NCBI RefSeq assembly: GCF_017876435.1 | Contig: NZ_JAGIOA010000001.1 | Span: forward strand, 1,612,001 to 1,676,000 | DNA length: 64,000 bases | Direction: 5' to 3' | DNA from: Microbacterium phyllosphaerae | Lineage (GTDB): Bacteria; Actinomycetota; Actinomycetes; Actinomycetales; Microbacteriaceae | In this document: piece by piece, positions 52,017-60,628 of the stretch | How the letters are laid out: each line of letters begins with the position of its first letter | Numbering within the stretch: the first letter of the stretch is position 1 | The notes under the pieces: generated by a model | Database searches by the model: none | What the model saw: the letters and a program-made list of their open reading frames with translations, nothing else | What the model was told of the DNA's origin: nothing | Program-made: the position numbers and the translations under genes

Positions 52017-53666
52017 TCAGCTCGCCGTGTACACCTCTCGTCCCTCGAACCAGGTCGAGAGCACGGGCGTGTGCACGATCTCGTCGGCGGGGCCGGCGAT
52101 CGCATCTCGGGCGAGCACGACGAAGTCCGCGGACTTGCCGGGCGTGAGAGAACCGGTCTCGGTGCCGAGGCCCATGGCCGTCGCTGCATTGATGGTGAAG
52201 ACCTCCAACGCCTCCTCCGCCGTGATCGCCTGCTCCGGCCACAGCACTCCCGGAGCGCGACCCAGCGGGTCGGCACGGGTCACGAGTCCCTGCAGACCCT
52301 CGAGCGTGTTCGGCGACTCGCTGACCGGCCAGTCCGATCCGCCGGCGACGAGCGCGCCGGCGTCGAGCAGGGCGCGGTTGGGCTGAGAGTGCTCGGCCCG
52401 GTCGCCGAGCACTTCGGCCAGCGCCTGCGGGATGACCCCGGGGAACCAGATGAACGGTGAGATGTCGGCCGACACATCCAGCCCACGCAGACGAGGAATG
52501 TCGTCGTCGGCGAGGAACTGGCCGTGCGCGATCTGGATCGGCGTCGTGAAGCCGTCGGCTCGGATGCTCTCGGCGACGTCGAGCACGAGCCGAGCCGAGC
52601 CGTCACCGGTGCAGTGCACCTTGGCCCCGAGTCCCCGTTCGGCCACCGAACGCAGCCAGGCGTAGAGCTCTTCGGCGGTCATCGTCGTCTCGCCATGGAA
52701 GTGCGCGCCGTGCACGGCATCCGCCACGTAGGGCTCGAGGAACGACGCGGTGCGCGCCGGAGGAACCCCGTCGAGGAAGATCTTCACGAAGTCGGGCCGG
52801 TGATGGCGAGTGCGGAACTCCTCGCCGCGTGCGATGAGCGGCTCTCCGATCGGATCGAATCCGAAGATCTCGTCGTTGATCAGGAGCGACGACACGACCC
52901 AGGCGTTCAGCTCCTGCGCGCGGTCGAGGGTGGCCAGGGCGTCGAGGATGTCGGTCGACACCCCGGCATCCTGGAACGTCGTGATGCCGAACGAGTTCAG
53001 GATCTCGACCCCGCGGCGGGAGGCGGCGACGTGCTGGTCGCTCGTCAGCCCACCGCTGCGGTCGTACGCCTCCTGCACCGGGATGCCGGCCGCTTCCAGC
53101 AGCACACCGGTCGGCGTCCCGTCGTCGGGGTCGAGCACCGTGACCCCAGCGGACGGGATGCTGTCGGCGGTGATCCCCGCGAGCTCGAGCGCACGCGTGT
53201 TCGCCCAGCGGTTGTGGCGCGAGTCCTCGACGATGACGACAGGGCGTCCGCCCGCCGCCTCGTCGAGTCGCCGTCTGCTCGTCGTGTTCGCCAGAGTGGG
53301 AAGCAGCGTGGTCGACACCGAGCCGCCGACGATCCATGCGTCGGGCGGCAGGGTCGAAGCCCTGTCCCGCACGAGGTCGAGGATGCGGTCGAGGGAGAGT
53401 GACGGAGGCAGCGAGAGCTCGAAGAGCTCGGTGCGACCGGCCATCGCGTGGTGGTTGTGCACGTCGACGAAGCCGGGATAGACCGCGGCGGCCCCGACGT
53501 CCAGCACTCGCGTGCGCGGCCCGCGATGAGCATCCACCTCCTCCCTGGTGCCGACGGCGAGGATCAGGCCGGCGCGCACCGCGAACGACTCCACGACCGG
53601 ATGCCGACGATCCGCCGTACGGATCACCGACCCCGTGACGATCAGATCGGCCTCGGCCGCCACCAT
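52017..53666 (-). CDS. amidohydrolase, YtcJ-like subgroup
   Basis: Metal-dependent hydrolase of 549 aa. It shows the N-terminal metal HxH in VYPGFVDVHNHHAMAGR, a carboxylated-lysine-region equivalent, later histidines in GAKVHCTGDGSARLVLD and IQIAHGQFLADDDIPR and the final aspartate in LVAGGSDWPVSESPN, followed by the small beta domain SLTPGKSADFVVLARD. YtcJ-type enzymes hydrolyse diverse amides and carbamates. Its start is one base after the stop of the MoaF-like gene, so the two form an operon with the APC permease, suggesting hydrolysis of an imported amide. Confidence 0.85.
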   Translation of the reverse strand: MVAAEADLIVTGSVIRTADRRHPVVESFAVRAGLILAVGTREEVDAHRGPRTRVLDVGAAAVYPGFVDVHNHHAMAGRTELFELSLPPSLSLDRILDLVRDRASTLPPDAWIVGGSVSTTLLPTLANTTSRRRLDEAAGGRPVVIVEDSRHNRWANTRALELAGITADSIPSAGVTVLDPDDGTPTGVLLEAAGIPVQEAYDRSGGLTSDQHVAASRRGVEILNSFGITTFQDAGVSTDILDALATLDRAQELNAWVVSSLLINDEIFGFDPIGEPLIARGEEFRTRHHRPDFVKIFLDGVPPARTASFLEPYVADAVHGAHFHGETTMTAEELYAWLRSVAERGLGAKVHCTGDGSARLVLDVAESIRADGFTTPIQIAHGQFLADDDIPRLRGLDVSADISPFIWFPGVIPQALAEVLGDRAEHSQPNRALLDAGALVAGGSDWPVSESPNTLEGLQGLVTRADPLGRAPGVLWPEQAITAEEALEVFTINAATAMGLGTETGSLTPGKSADFVVLARDAIAGPADEIVHTPVLSTWFEGREVYTAS

Positions 53667-53667
53667 G

Positions 53668-54507
53668 TCAGAGCGCTCCGAACAGCGCGGGCTCGAGACC
53701 CGCCGCGTGGTGGGTGGTGGAGAGCAGGCGGCCGTGGGCGCCGAAGGTGAAGTGCGTCGGAACCTCACCCGACTCATCGAGCCCGAAGAGCACCCCGTGC
53801 GAGCGGATCGCGTTCACGTCACGGTGATCGGCGATCGTCACAGACGCGCACGGGATGACCTTCTCGCGCCACGCGAAGATGTAGATGCCGGGGCGCACCT
53901 CCCACACACTGTTCTCGTCGGTGTCTGCGAGCCCTCGTTCGGGGCCGGCGAGGCACTGCCACGAGTACCAGCGCTCCGAGAGATAGACGTGCTCGTATGC
54001 GTGCTCCTCGCTGTACACCCACTCGACCCGGCGACCGATGAGGGTCGTGGTGGGTGCCGGCTCGGCTCCTGTCACCGCAGCGCCCTCGATCACCGACGGG
54101 GCGAAGACGTGCTGCACGCGGGTGCGGCCCTGCTCGGGTGCAGGCAGGATCACCGAGATGACCGCGAGCGCCCGACCGTGACGAAGATCGACGACCAGCG
54201 AGACCGCCTCGTTCGGCAGATAGTCGTGATGGAACTGCACGAAGTAGAGGTCGTCGTCGACTTCGAAAGCCTCGTAGTCGTCGGTGTCGGTGGTGGCTTC
54301 CGTGGGGTCCTCCGCGCCCGGGTGGTAGTCCCAGGTCACCGTGGTGTCGGCGAACCGGTGCGAGATGCGGGTCCCTCGTGCGTCGACGACAGTGATCGTC
54401 TGGCCGCTGAGGGCCGTGGAGTGCGGTGCCTTGTTCGCGTCGAAACCGGGCGCGAGACCTTCGAGGGGCAGCCAGGTGGAGGTGTCTGCGGGGTTCAGGG
54501 TCGTCAT
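53668..54507 (-). CDS. MoaF family protein
   Basis: A 279-aa protein with two related lipocalin-like beta-barrel halves, MoaF-N (about 15-115: LAPGFDANKAPHSTALSGQT, YFVQFHHDYLPNEAVSLVVD) and MoaF-C (about 150-265: LIGRRVEWVYSEEHAYEHVY, WQCLAGPERGLADTD, YIFAWREKVIPCASV). MoaF was named from the Klebsiella monoamine regulon; despite the database title it is not an established molybdenum cofactor enzyme. Here it lies between an APC permease and an amidohydrolase, so a small-molecule binding or isomerase role in the same pathway is likely. Precise function unknown. Confidence 0.75.
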   Translation of the reverse strand: MTTLNPADTSTWLPLEGLAPGFDANKAPHSTALSGQTITVVDARGTRISHRFADTTVTWDYHPGAEDPTEATTDTDDYEAFEVDDDLYFVQFHHDYLPNEAVSLVVDLRHGRALAVISVILPAPEQGRTRVQHVFAPSVIEGAAVTGAEPAPTTTLIGRRVEWVYSEEHAYEHVYLSERWYSWQCLAGPERGLADTDENSVWEVRPGIYIFAWREKVIPCASVTIADHRDVNAIRSHGVLFGLDESGEVPTHFTFGAHGRLLSTTHHAAGLEPALFGAL

Positions 54508-54538
54508 GTCTCTCCTTGATGGTGGGGTCTGTGGGGCG

Positions 54539-55996
54539 TCAGCGGTCGCTGAAGCGCTCGAGGTCGGAGGCGAGTCCTTCGTAGACGGCCGGCTTCGATC
54601 GCTTCAGGTAGGCGCCGTAGACGATGCCGCCGATCAGCGCGAGCACGAGCAGCAACGGCATGAGTCGGATCGCGAGTTCTTCGGAGCCGGCGACGATGTT
54701 GAAGTTCACGACCGCGAGCACCGAGATGGCGGCGATGCCGAGGAATCCGATGCCGGGGGCGATGAACGTGCTCCACCAGCGGGGGTCGCCCTTGCGCCGG
54801 AAGTACACGACGATCGAGATCGCCGCGAGTCCCTGCAGGATCAGCACGCTCAGCGTTCCGAACCCCAGCATCGCGGGCACCAGGGTGAGGATCGGGTCGG
54901 CTCCGGCGATCGCGAAGATGATCGCGACGAGCGCGGCGAACGAGGCCTGCACGATGCCGGCGAGCTGAGGGGCGCCGTTGGCGCGAGTGCGGGCGAGGGC
55001 CTGAGGCAGGATGCGCGAGCGGCCGAGCGAGTAGAGGTAGCGCGTCGCGGAGTTGTGGAACGCGAGCATGGCCGCGAACAGGCTGACCAGCAGCAGGACC
55101 ATCATGACCGTGGTGAGCGGCCCGCCGAGGTACTGCTGGGACAGCATGAAGATCAGGTCGCCGGTCGGCAGGTGCTCGAGAGCCGTGGCCTGCGCCTGCG
55201 CGACGCCGGTCGCGCTGACGACGGCCCAGGTGGTGACGCCCAGGATCACACCGATCGCGATGATCGAGGTGTAGGTGGCGCGGGGGATGGTGCGCAGCGG
55301 CTGCTTCGCCTCTTCGCTGAACAGCGCGGTCGCCTCGAAGCCGAGGAACCCGGTGGCGGCGAGCAGCAGACCGATCGGCAACGATCCCGAGAACACGGCC
55401 TCGGGGCTGAATGCGCCGAGGTCGTACCCGGTCTGCACGAGGACCGACACGTCGAAGACGACCAGCATCAGCACCTCGAGCACGAGGCAGACGCCGAGGA
55501 TCTTCGATGAGAAATCCACGCCGACCCTCGCGAGCACGAAGCACACGGCGATCGACAGCAGGCCCCAGACCAGCCAGTTCACGTCGAGGCCGGTGAGGTC
55601 GCGGATGATGTTCTGCATGAAGAAGCCGCTGGTGCCGATGGTGCCGACGACGAAGAAGTTGTAGCCGAGGGTCGCGATCAGCCCGGCGACCAGTCCACCC
55701 GTGCGGCCGAGACCCTTCACGACGAAGGCGTAGAAGCCGCCGGCATTGACGAGCTGCTTCGACATCTGCGCGTAGCCCACCGCGAACAGCAGCAGGATCA
55801 CGGCCACGAGGAAGAACGACATCGGTGTGCCGCCGCCGTTGCCGAGCGCGATCGCGAGGGAGGCGACCACCACGATGCCGGTCAGAGGCGCGACGGCCGC
55901 GAGGACGAGGAAGACGATCCCGGCGACGCCCAGTGCGCCGGGTCGGAGAGAAGTATGGTCCTGCTGCGTCGTGGACGCAGATGTCGGGTCTGCCAC
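54539..55996 (-). CDS. APC superfamily amino acid/amine permease
   Basis: Inner-membrane permease of 485 aa with about 12 membrane segments. The first segment GIVFLVLAAVAPLTGIVVVA and GNGGGTPMSFFLVAVILLLF match the amino acid-polyamine-organocation family; GFLGFEATALFSEEAKQPLR is the conserved segment after TM6. The GTG start (55994-55996) has AAAGGAG upstream. It leads the operon permease-MoaF-amidohydrolase, so the substrate should be an amino acid, amine or amide compound used by those proteins. Confidence 0.85.
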   Translation of the reverse strand: MADPTSASTTQQDHTSLRPGALGVAGIVFLVLAAVAPLTGIVVVASLAIALGNGGGTPMSFFLVAVILLLFAVGYAQMSKQLVNAGGFYAFVVKGLGRTGGLVAGLIATLGYNFFVVGTIGTSGFFMQNIIRDLTGLDVNWLVWGLLSIAVCFVLARVGVDFSSKILGVCLVLEVLMLVVFDVSVLVQTGYDLGAFSPEAVFSGSLPIGLLLAATGFLGFEATALFSEEAKQPLRTIPRATYTSIIAIGVILGVTTWAVVSATGVAQAQATALEHLPTGDLIFMLSQQYLGGPLTTVMMVLLLVSLFAAMLAFHNSATRYLYSLGRSRILPQALARTRANGAPQLAGIVQASFAALVAIIFAIAGADPILTLVPAMLGFGTLSVLILQGLAAISIVVYFRRKGDPRWWSTFIAPGIGFLGIAAISVLAVVNFNIVAGSEELAIRLMPLLLVLALIGGIVYGAYLKRSKPAVYEGLASDLERFSDR

Positions 55997-56237
55997 GTCG
56001 GCTCCTTTGCTCGGTGACGGCCGTGCGTGACGGCCTCGACGACGAGAGACGTCGCCGATAGAGCGATTCTGCTCGGGTGGTGCCCGTGGCGGTTGACGCT
56101 GAGCGAAGGACGATGGTTCCAGCGCGCACAGCACCCTGCGTCGCATTCACGGAGCGGAGGAGCGGGAGCAGGATGACGGTGAAGACACCGCCGTCCTCAC
56201 CGCGTGATCGGCGCAGCGGCGGAGTCTCGGGGAGACC

Positions 56238-56984
56238 ATGGATCTGCAGCTGAACGGCACCACCGCCCTGATCACGGGTGCGGCGAGCGGCATCGGCCGT
56301 GCGACCGCCCTCGCGCTCGCCGCGGAGGGCGTGCGCGTCGCTCTGATCGATCGCGACGGCGCGGCACTCGCCGAGACGGCCCGCGGCTGCCGGGATGCCG
56401 TCGCTCTCGTCGCCGACGTCACAGACGAGGCTCAGGTCGCCGACGCGGTCCAGAGGGCGGTGGATGCGCTGGGCGTGCTCGACGCGGTCGTCTGCTGCGC
56501 GGGCATCTCGGGGCCGGTGGGCGCGCCGATCGATGAGATCTCACTGACCGAGTGGAACGCCGTGTTCGCAGTCAACGTGACGGGGCCGTTCCTCGTCGTG
56601 TCGGCTTCGCTTCCTGCGATGCGCGCTGCGGGTGGGGCATCCGTCGTCCTGATCGCCAGCGACTCGGCGTTCGTCGCCTCTGAGGGCATGGTGCCGTACT
56701 GCGCGTCGAAGGCCGCGCTCGTGCAGTTCGGTCGCGCGTTGTCGGTCGACTTGGCCGCCTCGGGCATCCGCGTGAACACTGTCGCGCCGTCGATCGTCGA
56801 CACGCCGATGAGTCGAGGTGACCTCGGAGCCGAGGCGTTCGCGGCGCCGCGGTTCCCCGTGCAGAGCGCCGATGAGGTGGCCTCGCATGTGGTCTACCTG
56901 GTGTCCCGGCGCAGCCGCGCCATCAACGGCACCACCGTCGTCAGCGACTTCGGATACTCGGCTCGTTCAGGCTTTCCGGCCTGA
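56238..56984 (+). CDS. short-chain dehydrogenase/reductase
   Basis: Classical SDR of 248 aa: TALITGAASGIGRATALALA for NAD(P), the LDAVVCCAGISG turn, and the catalytic triad Ser in VLIASDSAFVASEG with Tyr-x3-Lys in VPYCASKAALVQFGRAL. An aspartate after the second strand (ALIDRDG) suggests NAD preference. It is divergent from the APC permease operon and followed by a second SDR, 54 bp apart. Substrate not predictable. Confidence 0.87.
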   Translation: MDLQLNGTTALITGAASGIGRATALALAAEGVRVALIDRDGAALAETARGCRDAVALVADVTDEAQVADAVQRAVDALGVLDAVVCCAGISGPVGAPIDEISLTEWNAVFAVNVTGPFLVVSASLPAMRAAGGASVVLIASDSAFVASEGMVPYCASKAALVQFGRALSVDLAASGIRVNTVAPSIVDTPMSRGDLGAEAFAAPRFPVQSADEVASHVVYLVSRRSRAINGTTVVSDFGYSARSGFPA

Positions 56985-57038
56985 ACCCGTCACGGCCCGA
57001 CCATGAGCGCACGAGCGGCAGACAGATCAGGAGCAGAA

Positions 57039-57854
57039 ATGGGACATACAGTCGGATCGACCGTCGCCGGGCGGGTCATCGTCATCACGGGAGGCGGGAC
57101 GGGCATCGGAGCAGCGATCGCCGAGCGGTATGCCGCCGAGGGTGCGCATGTCGTGGTGGTCGGCCGCCGCATCGGACCTCTGCGAGCGGTCGAGGCCGCG
57201 GTGGGGGCGCATCCGATCGTCGCCGATGCGGCAGACACGGCTTCGGCGAAGGCCGCTGTCGCCGAGGTGCTCGCCACCTTCGGGAGACTCGACGTCCTCG
57301 TGGCGAACGCCGGCGGTCACGGGTTCTCGCCGGTGGCCGACACCGACGATGACGGGTGGGATGCCGCGATCCGCGCCAACCTCACCACGGCGTTCGTCAT
57401 GGCGCGGGAGGCGCTTCCGGCGCTGATCGAGGCCAAGGGGCAGATCGTGATCGTCTCGTCACTGGCAGGGCTCTTCGCGGGGCCCTCTGTGGCGGGCTAT
57501 ACGGTGGGCAAGCATGCGCTCATCGGGCTGACACGAACCCTGGCTCGTGACTACGGACGTCAGGGGGTGCGGGTGAACGCGGTGTGCCCCGGGTGGGTGC
57601 AGACGCCGATGGCCGATGACGAGATGGACGAGTTCGCCACCCATGCCGAGCTCGGGTCGCGCGAAGAGGCCTATGCCACGGTGACGGCCGACGTTCCGTT
57701 GCGGCGTCCGGCTCAGCCCGCGGAGATCGCATCGGTCGTGCGATTCCTCGGCTCGGGGGAGTCGTCGTACGTGACCGGGGCGGTGATCGTGGCCGACGGC
57801 GGATCCCATGTCGTGGATGTGCCGACCATCGCCTTCGACCACGCAGGGATGTAG
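57039..57854 (+). CDS. short-chain dehydrogenase/reductase
   Basis: Second SDR, 271 aa: IVITGGGTGIGAAIAERYAA binds the cofactor and VVVVGRRIGPL (Arg-Arg) suggests NADP; the NAG motif is VANAGGHG and the catalytic part is IVSSLAGLFAGPSVAGYTVG followed by KHALIGLTRTLA (Tyr-x3-Lys). The ATG at 57039 with GGAG five nt upstream was chosen over one 36 nt earlier without a ribosome site. Probably cotranscribed with the preceding SDR. Confidence 0.87.
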   Translation: MGHTVGSTVAGRVIVITGGGTGIGAAIAERYAAEGAHVVVVGRRIGPLRAVEAAVGAHPIVADAADTASAKAAVAEVLATFGRLDVLVANAGGHGFSPVADTDDDGWDAAIRANLTTAFVMAREALPALIEAKGQIVIVSSLAGLFAGPSVAGYTVGKHALIGLTRTLARDYGRQGVRVNAVCPGWVQTPMADDEMDEFATHAELGSREEAYATVTADVPLRRPAQPAEIASVVRFLGSGESSYVTGAVIVADGGSHVVDVPTIAFDHAGM

Positions 57855-57925
57855 GGGCGTTCGGTCGCGGGCGGCTCTCAGCCGTGGTGAGGCCCAGCGG
57901 TCGCTGTTATCCGGTGGTCGTTGTC

Positions 57926-58126
57926 GACCCTGCTGCGGTCCTCGTGCCGTTCCTGCCGCAGCCCCTCCTGCAGTCCCTTCCGGTGTTCCTTCTGCGGTTC
58001 CTTCCGCTGTTTCTCCTGTGGTTCTTTCCGGTGTTCCTTCTGCGGTTCCTTCCGCCGCCCTCCGCGGTCTCTTCCGCCGTCCCTTCCGCCGTCCCTTTCG
58101 CCGCCCCTTCCGCGGTCTCGTCCGCC
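57926..58126. repeat. 12-bp imperfect tandem repeat (minisatellite)
   Basis: About 15 to 17 head-to-tail units, consensus GTTCCTTCYGCG. The clear part is 57949-58126, with one unit shortened to 10 bp; two decayed units precede it. Because 12 is a multiple of three, several frames stay open on both strands and give 4-residue peptide repeats, but no start with a ribosome site was seen. It fills most of the 376-bp gene-free gap before the HNH gene; the rest of that gap shows nothing recognisable. Confidence 0.85.
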
Positions 58127-58230
58127 ATCCACGTGCAGCATTCTGGGAGATTGGAATACGCATCTGAACTGGGGTAATTCGGGTTCGTTTCGGGTCTTCA
58201 GTGTCGGTGGTCCCGTGTTGACTTACGGGT

Positions 58231-59760
58231 ATGAACAGCACCGCGGAGCTTCTGGATCGGGTCATCGCCGACCTCGATGCGGTGCTGTCCGATGACGCGC
58301 TCGCGGGGCTGTCGGATGCGGACCGGGTGACGGTGTTACAGGGTGCGGGGGCTGCGTTCCGTCGGGTCGAGGCGGTGATCGTGGAGACGATCGCGACGGG
58401 TGATGCGGTGGACTTCCCGCATGCGGCGGGGTGCCGGGGTCTGAACGAGTTGCTGCAGCGGACGGTGCGGGTGGATGTGCGGGGCGCGTCCAGGGTCGAC
58501 ACGGTCGTCGATCTGGTGCGACGCCCGGTGAGCCTGTCGGGGGAGCGGATGCCCGCCCGCTGGTCCGAGTTGCGACTCGCCCTGCTGGACGGGGTGGTCG
58601 GGGTGGCGGGGTTCCTCGCCGCGACCGGTCCGATCGAGAAGGTGTGGGATCGCCTCACCGTCGATCAACGCCTCGCGGCGGATGTCGCGCTGGCCGGGTG
58701 CGCGCGCGGGCACGGCGTCGTGGTCGCCGATGACTCGGATGCGGACGATCTCGAGGCTGATTCGCCGGGGCCTGCGCCGACGGTGCAGGACTTGAAGGCT
58801 CTCGCGGAGGATCTCGCGTCGATGTTCGACCCGGACGGGGAAGAATCCAAGGATGAGGTCTCCCGGCGCCGGCGGGGCGTCACGATCGGCCGGCTGAAGG
58901 ACGGAGTGCACGCGATCCGCGGGTATCTGACCCCGGACGTCGCGGCGCAACTGCAGTTGATCCTGGACGCGATCCTCAACCCCAAGGGCGACGGCCCACC
59001 GATGCCCGGCGTGCACTTCTCACCGAGCGACGGTGCGGATGCTGACGTCGACGTCGACGTCGACGTCGACGTCGACGGTGACGCGGATGGTGGCGCAGAC
59101 GGTGGCGGTGGTGAGGCGGATCCGTTCAACTCTGATCCGCGGTGTGTGCTCGATGACCGCACCGCAGCGCAGAAACGCCACGATGCCCTCGCGATGATCT
59201 TTCAGATCGCGGCCCGACACAAGAACATGCCCACTCTCGGTGGGGCGTCACCGGTACTCGTGGTGAACGTCGATGCGAAAGACCTCGGCGCGAACGGTCA
59301 TGGCGGCTGGGCGACGATCCCCGGATCCGGGGCCCACGTCCCCATCTCCGTCGCGGCGCAGGTCGCATGCAGTGGGTCGATCCAGCGGGTGCTGATGGAT
59401 GAGGGCCGGATCATCGGCATCTCGACCACCGACCGCGTGTTCACTGTGCATCAACGGCGGGCGATCATCGCCCGCGACAAGGAGTGTCTGATCCCCGGGT
59501 GCCACGTTCCGGCATCGTGGTGTGAGATTCACCACGTCACCGAGCATGCGAGGGGAGGGCCGACGCATACGGATAACGGTGTGCCGTTGTGCTGGTGGCA
59601 TCACCGAAGTCTCGGTTCCTCGGGGTGGGAGATCCGGATGAACGCGGGTATCCCGCAGGTGCGGGGGCCGCGGTGGTGGGACCCCGAGCAGCAGTGGCGC
59701 ACCCCACGGCTCAGCGCTGCCCGGCTGAAACTCCCCGCGCAGCTCACCCGCGCTGGATGA
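58231..59760 (+). CDS. DUF222 / 13E12-repeat family HNH endonuclease-like protein
   Basis: Protein of 509 aa: N-terminal DUF222 helical region (about 1-330) and a C-terminal HNH nuclease domain with CLIPGCHVPASWCEIHHVTE and later GVPLCWWHHRSL, the Cys-His zinc and catalytic HH/N/H set. Such genes are multicopy in many actinobacteria and often lie in variable DNA. The linker has a DV dipeptide repeat (residues about 271-282) coded by a GACGTC hexamer array at 59044-59076. The gene is bracketed by a 12-bp array upstream and a 23-bp array downstream. Activity and target are unknown. Confidence 0.88.
   Translation: MNSTAELLDRVIADLDAVLSDDALAGLSDADRVTVLQGAGAAFRRVEAVIVETIATGDAVDFPHAAGCRGLNELLQRTVRVDVRGASRVDTVVDLVRRPVSLSGERMPARWSELRLALLDGVVGVAGFLAATGPIEKVWDRLTVDQRLAADVALAGCARGHGVVVADDSDADDLEADSPGPAPTVQDLKALAEDLASMFDPDGEESKDEVSRRRRGVTIGRLKDGVHAIRGYLTPDVAAQLQLILDAILNPKGDGPPMPGVHFSPSDGADADVDVDVDVDVDGDADGGADGGGGEADPFNSDPRCVLDDRTAAQKRHDALAMIFQIAARHKNMPTLGGASPVLVVNVDAKDLGANGHGGWATIPGSGAHVPISVAAQVACSGSIQRVLMDEGRIIGISTTDRVFTVHQRRAIIARDKECLIPGCHVPASWCEIHHVTEHARGGPTHTDNGVPLCWWHHRSLGSSGWEIRMNAGIPQVRGPRWWDPEQQWRTPRLSAARLKLPAQLTRAG
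59044..59076 (+). repeat. GACGTC hexanucleotide repeat inside the HNH gene
   Basis: Five GACGTC units plus GAC, encoding alternating Asp-Val in the linker before the HNH domain. Each unit is self-complementary, so the tract is prone to slippage; changes of whole units keep the frame. Confidence 0.85.
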
Positions 59761-59795
59761 CCTGGGCGTGCCCGATCGAAGCGACCCCGTCACGC

Positions 59796-59942
59796 GATCG
59801 TCGACGCGACGGCTGCGGCATCGTCGACGCGACGGCTGCGGCATCATCGACGCGACGGCTGCGGCATCATCGACGCGACGGCTGCCGCACCGTCGACGCG
59901 ACGGCTGCCGCATCACCGCATCACGGCATCACGGCATCATCG
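59796..59942. repeat. 23-bp tandem repeat array followed by 8-bp repeats
   Basis: Five 23-bp units (59796-59910), each CATCRTCGACGCGACGGC plus CTGCSG-type ends, several containing the small palindrome CGTCG-ACG-CGACG. They pass into four 8-bp units of the type CATCACGG (59911-59942), which run into the stop codon of the HAD gene. There are no unique spacers, so it is not a CRISPR array. Confidence 0.88.
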
Positions 59943-60587
59943 AACCGTGAGCTCGAAGCCGCCGTCGATCGGCACGACGGCGACCTGGGTGAGGTCGTCG
60001 ACATGGAAGGTCGGCTCATGGGAGATCGCGTGTGATCCGACACCGATCACGCGAATCCCCGCGGCGTGAGCGGCCTGGATGCCTGCGCCCGAGTCCTCGA
60101 ACACGACGCAGTCGGCCGGATCGATGCCGAGCAGCTTCGCGCCCAGCAGGAAGCCCTCAGGATCCGGCTTCGATGCTGACACGTTCTCCGCTGTCACAGT
60201 CAGCGAGGGAACGGCGAGACCCGCCTGCCCCATGCGCGCATTCATCAGCGTGAGATCGGCCGAGGTCACGATCGCGTGCGGGTAGGGGAGCAGCGCAGAA
60301 AGAAGCACATCCGCGCCCTCGATCGCGACGACTCCGTCGACGTCCTTGCTCTCGTTCGCCAGCATCACGGCGTTCTCGCGGATGTTGATCTCGTGATCGC
60401 GCTCGGGAAGCATGATCGCCATGCTCTGATGGCCCTGACGGCCGTGGACGACGCGCAGCACCGTCGCGGGGTCGATCTCGTGGGGTGCAGCCCACGCCAG
60501 CCACAGACGCTCCACGACGGAGGTCGAATCGACGAGAGTGCCGTCCATGTCGAGCAGGACGGCGCGGGCGCTGATGGTCTGGGTCAC
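59937..60587 (-). CDS. HAD superfamily sugar-phosphatase-like hydrolase
   Basis: Phosphatase of 216 aa. HAD motif I is LLDMDGTLVDST, motif II Ser/Thr in AIVTSADLTLM, motif III Lys in SASKPDPEGFLLGAKLLG and motif IV VVFEDSGAGIQAA; a small helical cap lies between I and II. The pattern resembles 2-deoxyglucose-6-phosphate and glycerol-phosphate phosphatases. The 3' end overlaps the 8-bp repeats, so its last residues may differ among strains. Substrate not determined. Confidence 0.87.
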   Translation of the reverse strand: MTQTISARAVLLDMDGTLVDSTSVVERLWLAWAAPHEIDPATVLRVVHGRQGHQSMAIMLPERDHEINIRENAVMLANESKDVDGVVAIEGADVLLSALLPYPHAIVTSADLTLMNARMGQAGLAVPSLTVTAENVSASKPDPEGFLLGAKLLGIDPADCVVFEDSGAGIQAAHAAGIRVIGVGSHAISHEPTFHVDDLTQVAVVPIDGGFELTVR

Positions 60588-60628
60588 CCCTTCAGGCTAC
60601 TGCCGCAGCCTCCGAAGTCCGTCGGTCG

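Noticed and set aside
57884-58177. Hydrophobic plus-strand frame across the minisatellite that could look like a membrane peptide
   Set aside because: The whole frame is the 12-bp repeat; other frames on both strands are equally open and no ribosome site was seen.
59796-59942. CRISPR-like array
   Set aside because: The units are head to tail without spacers and no cas genes are present.
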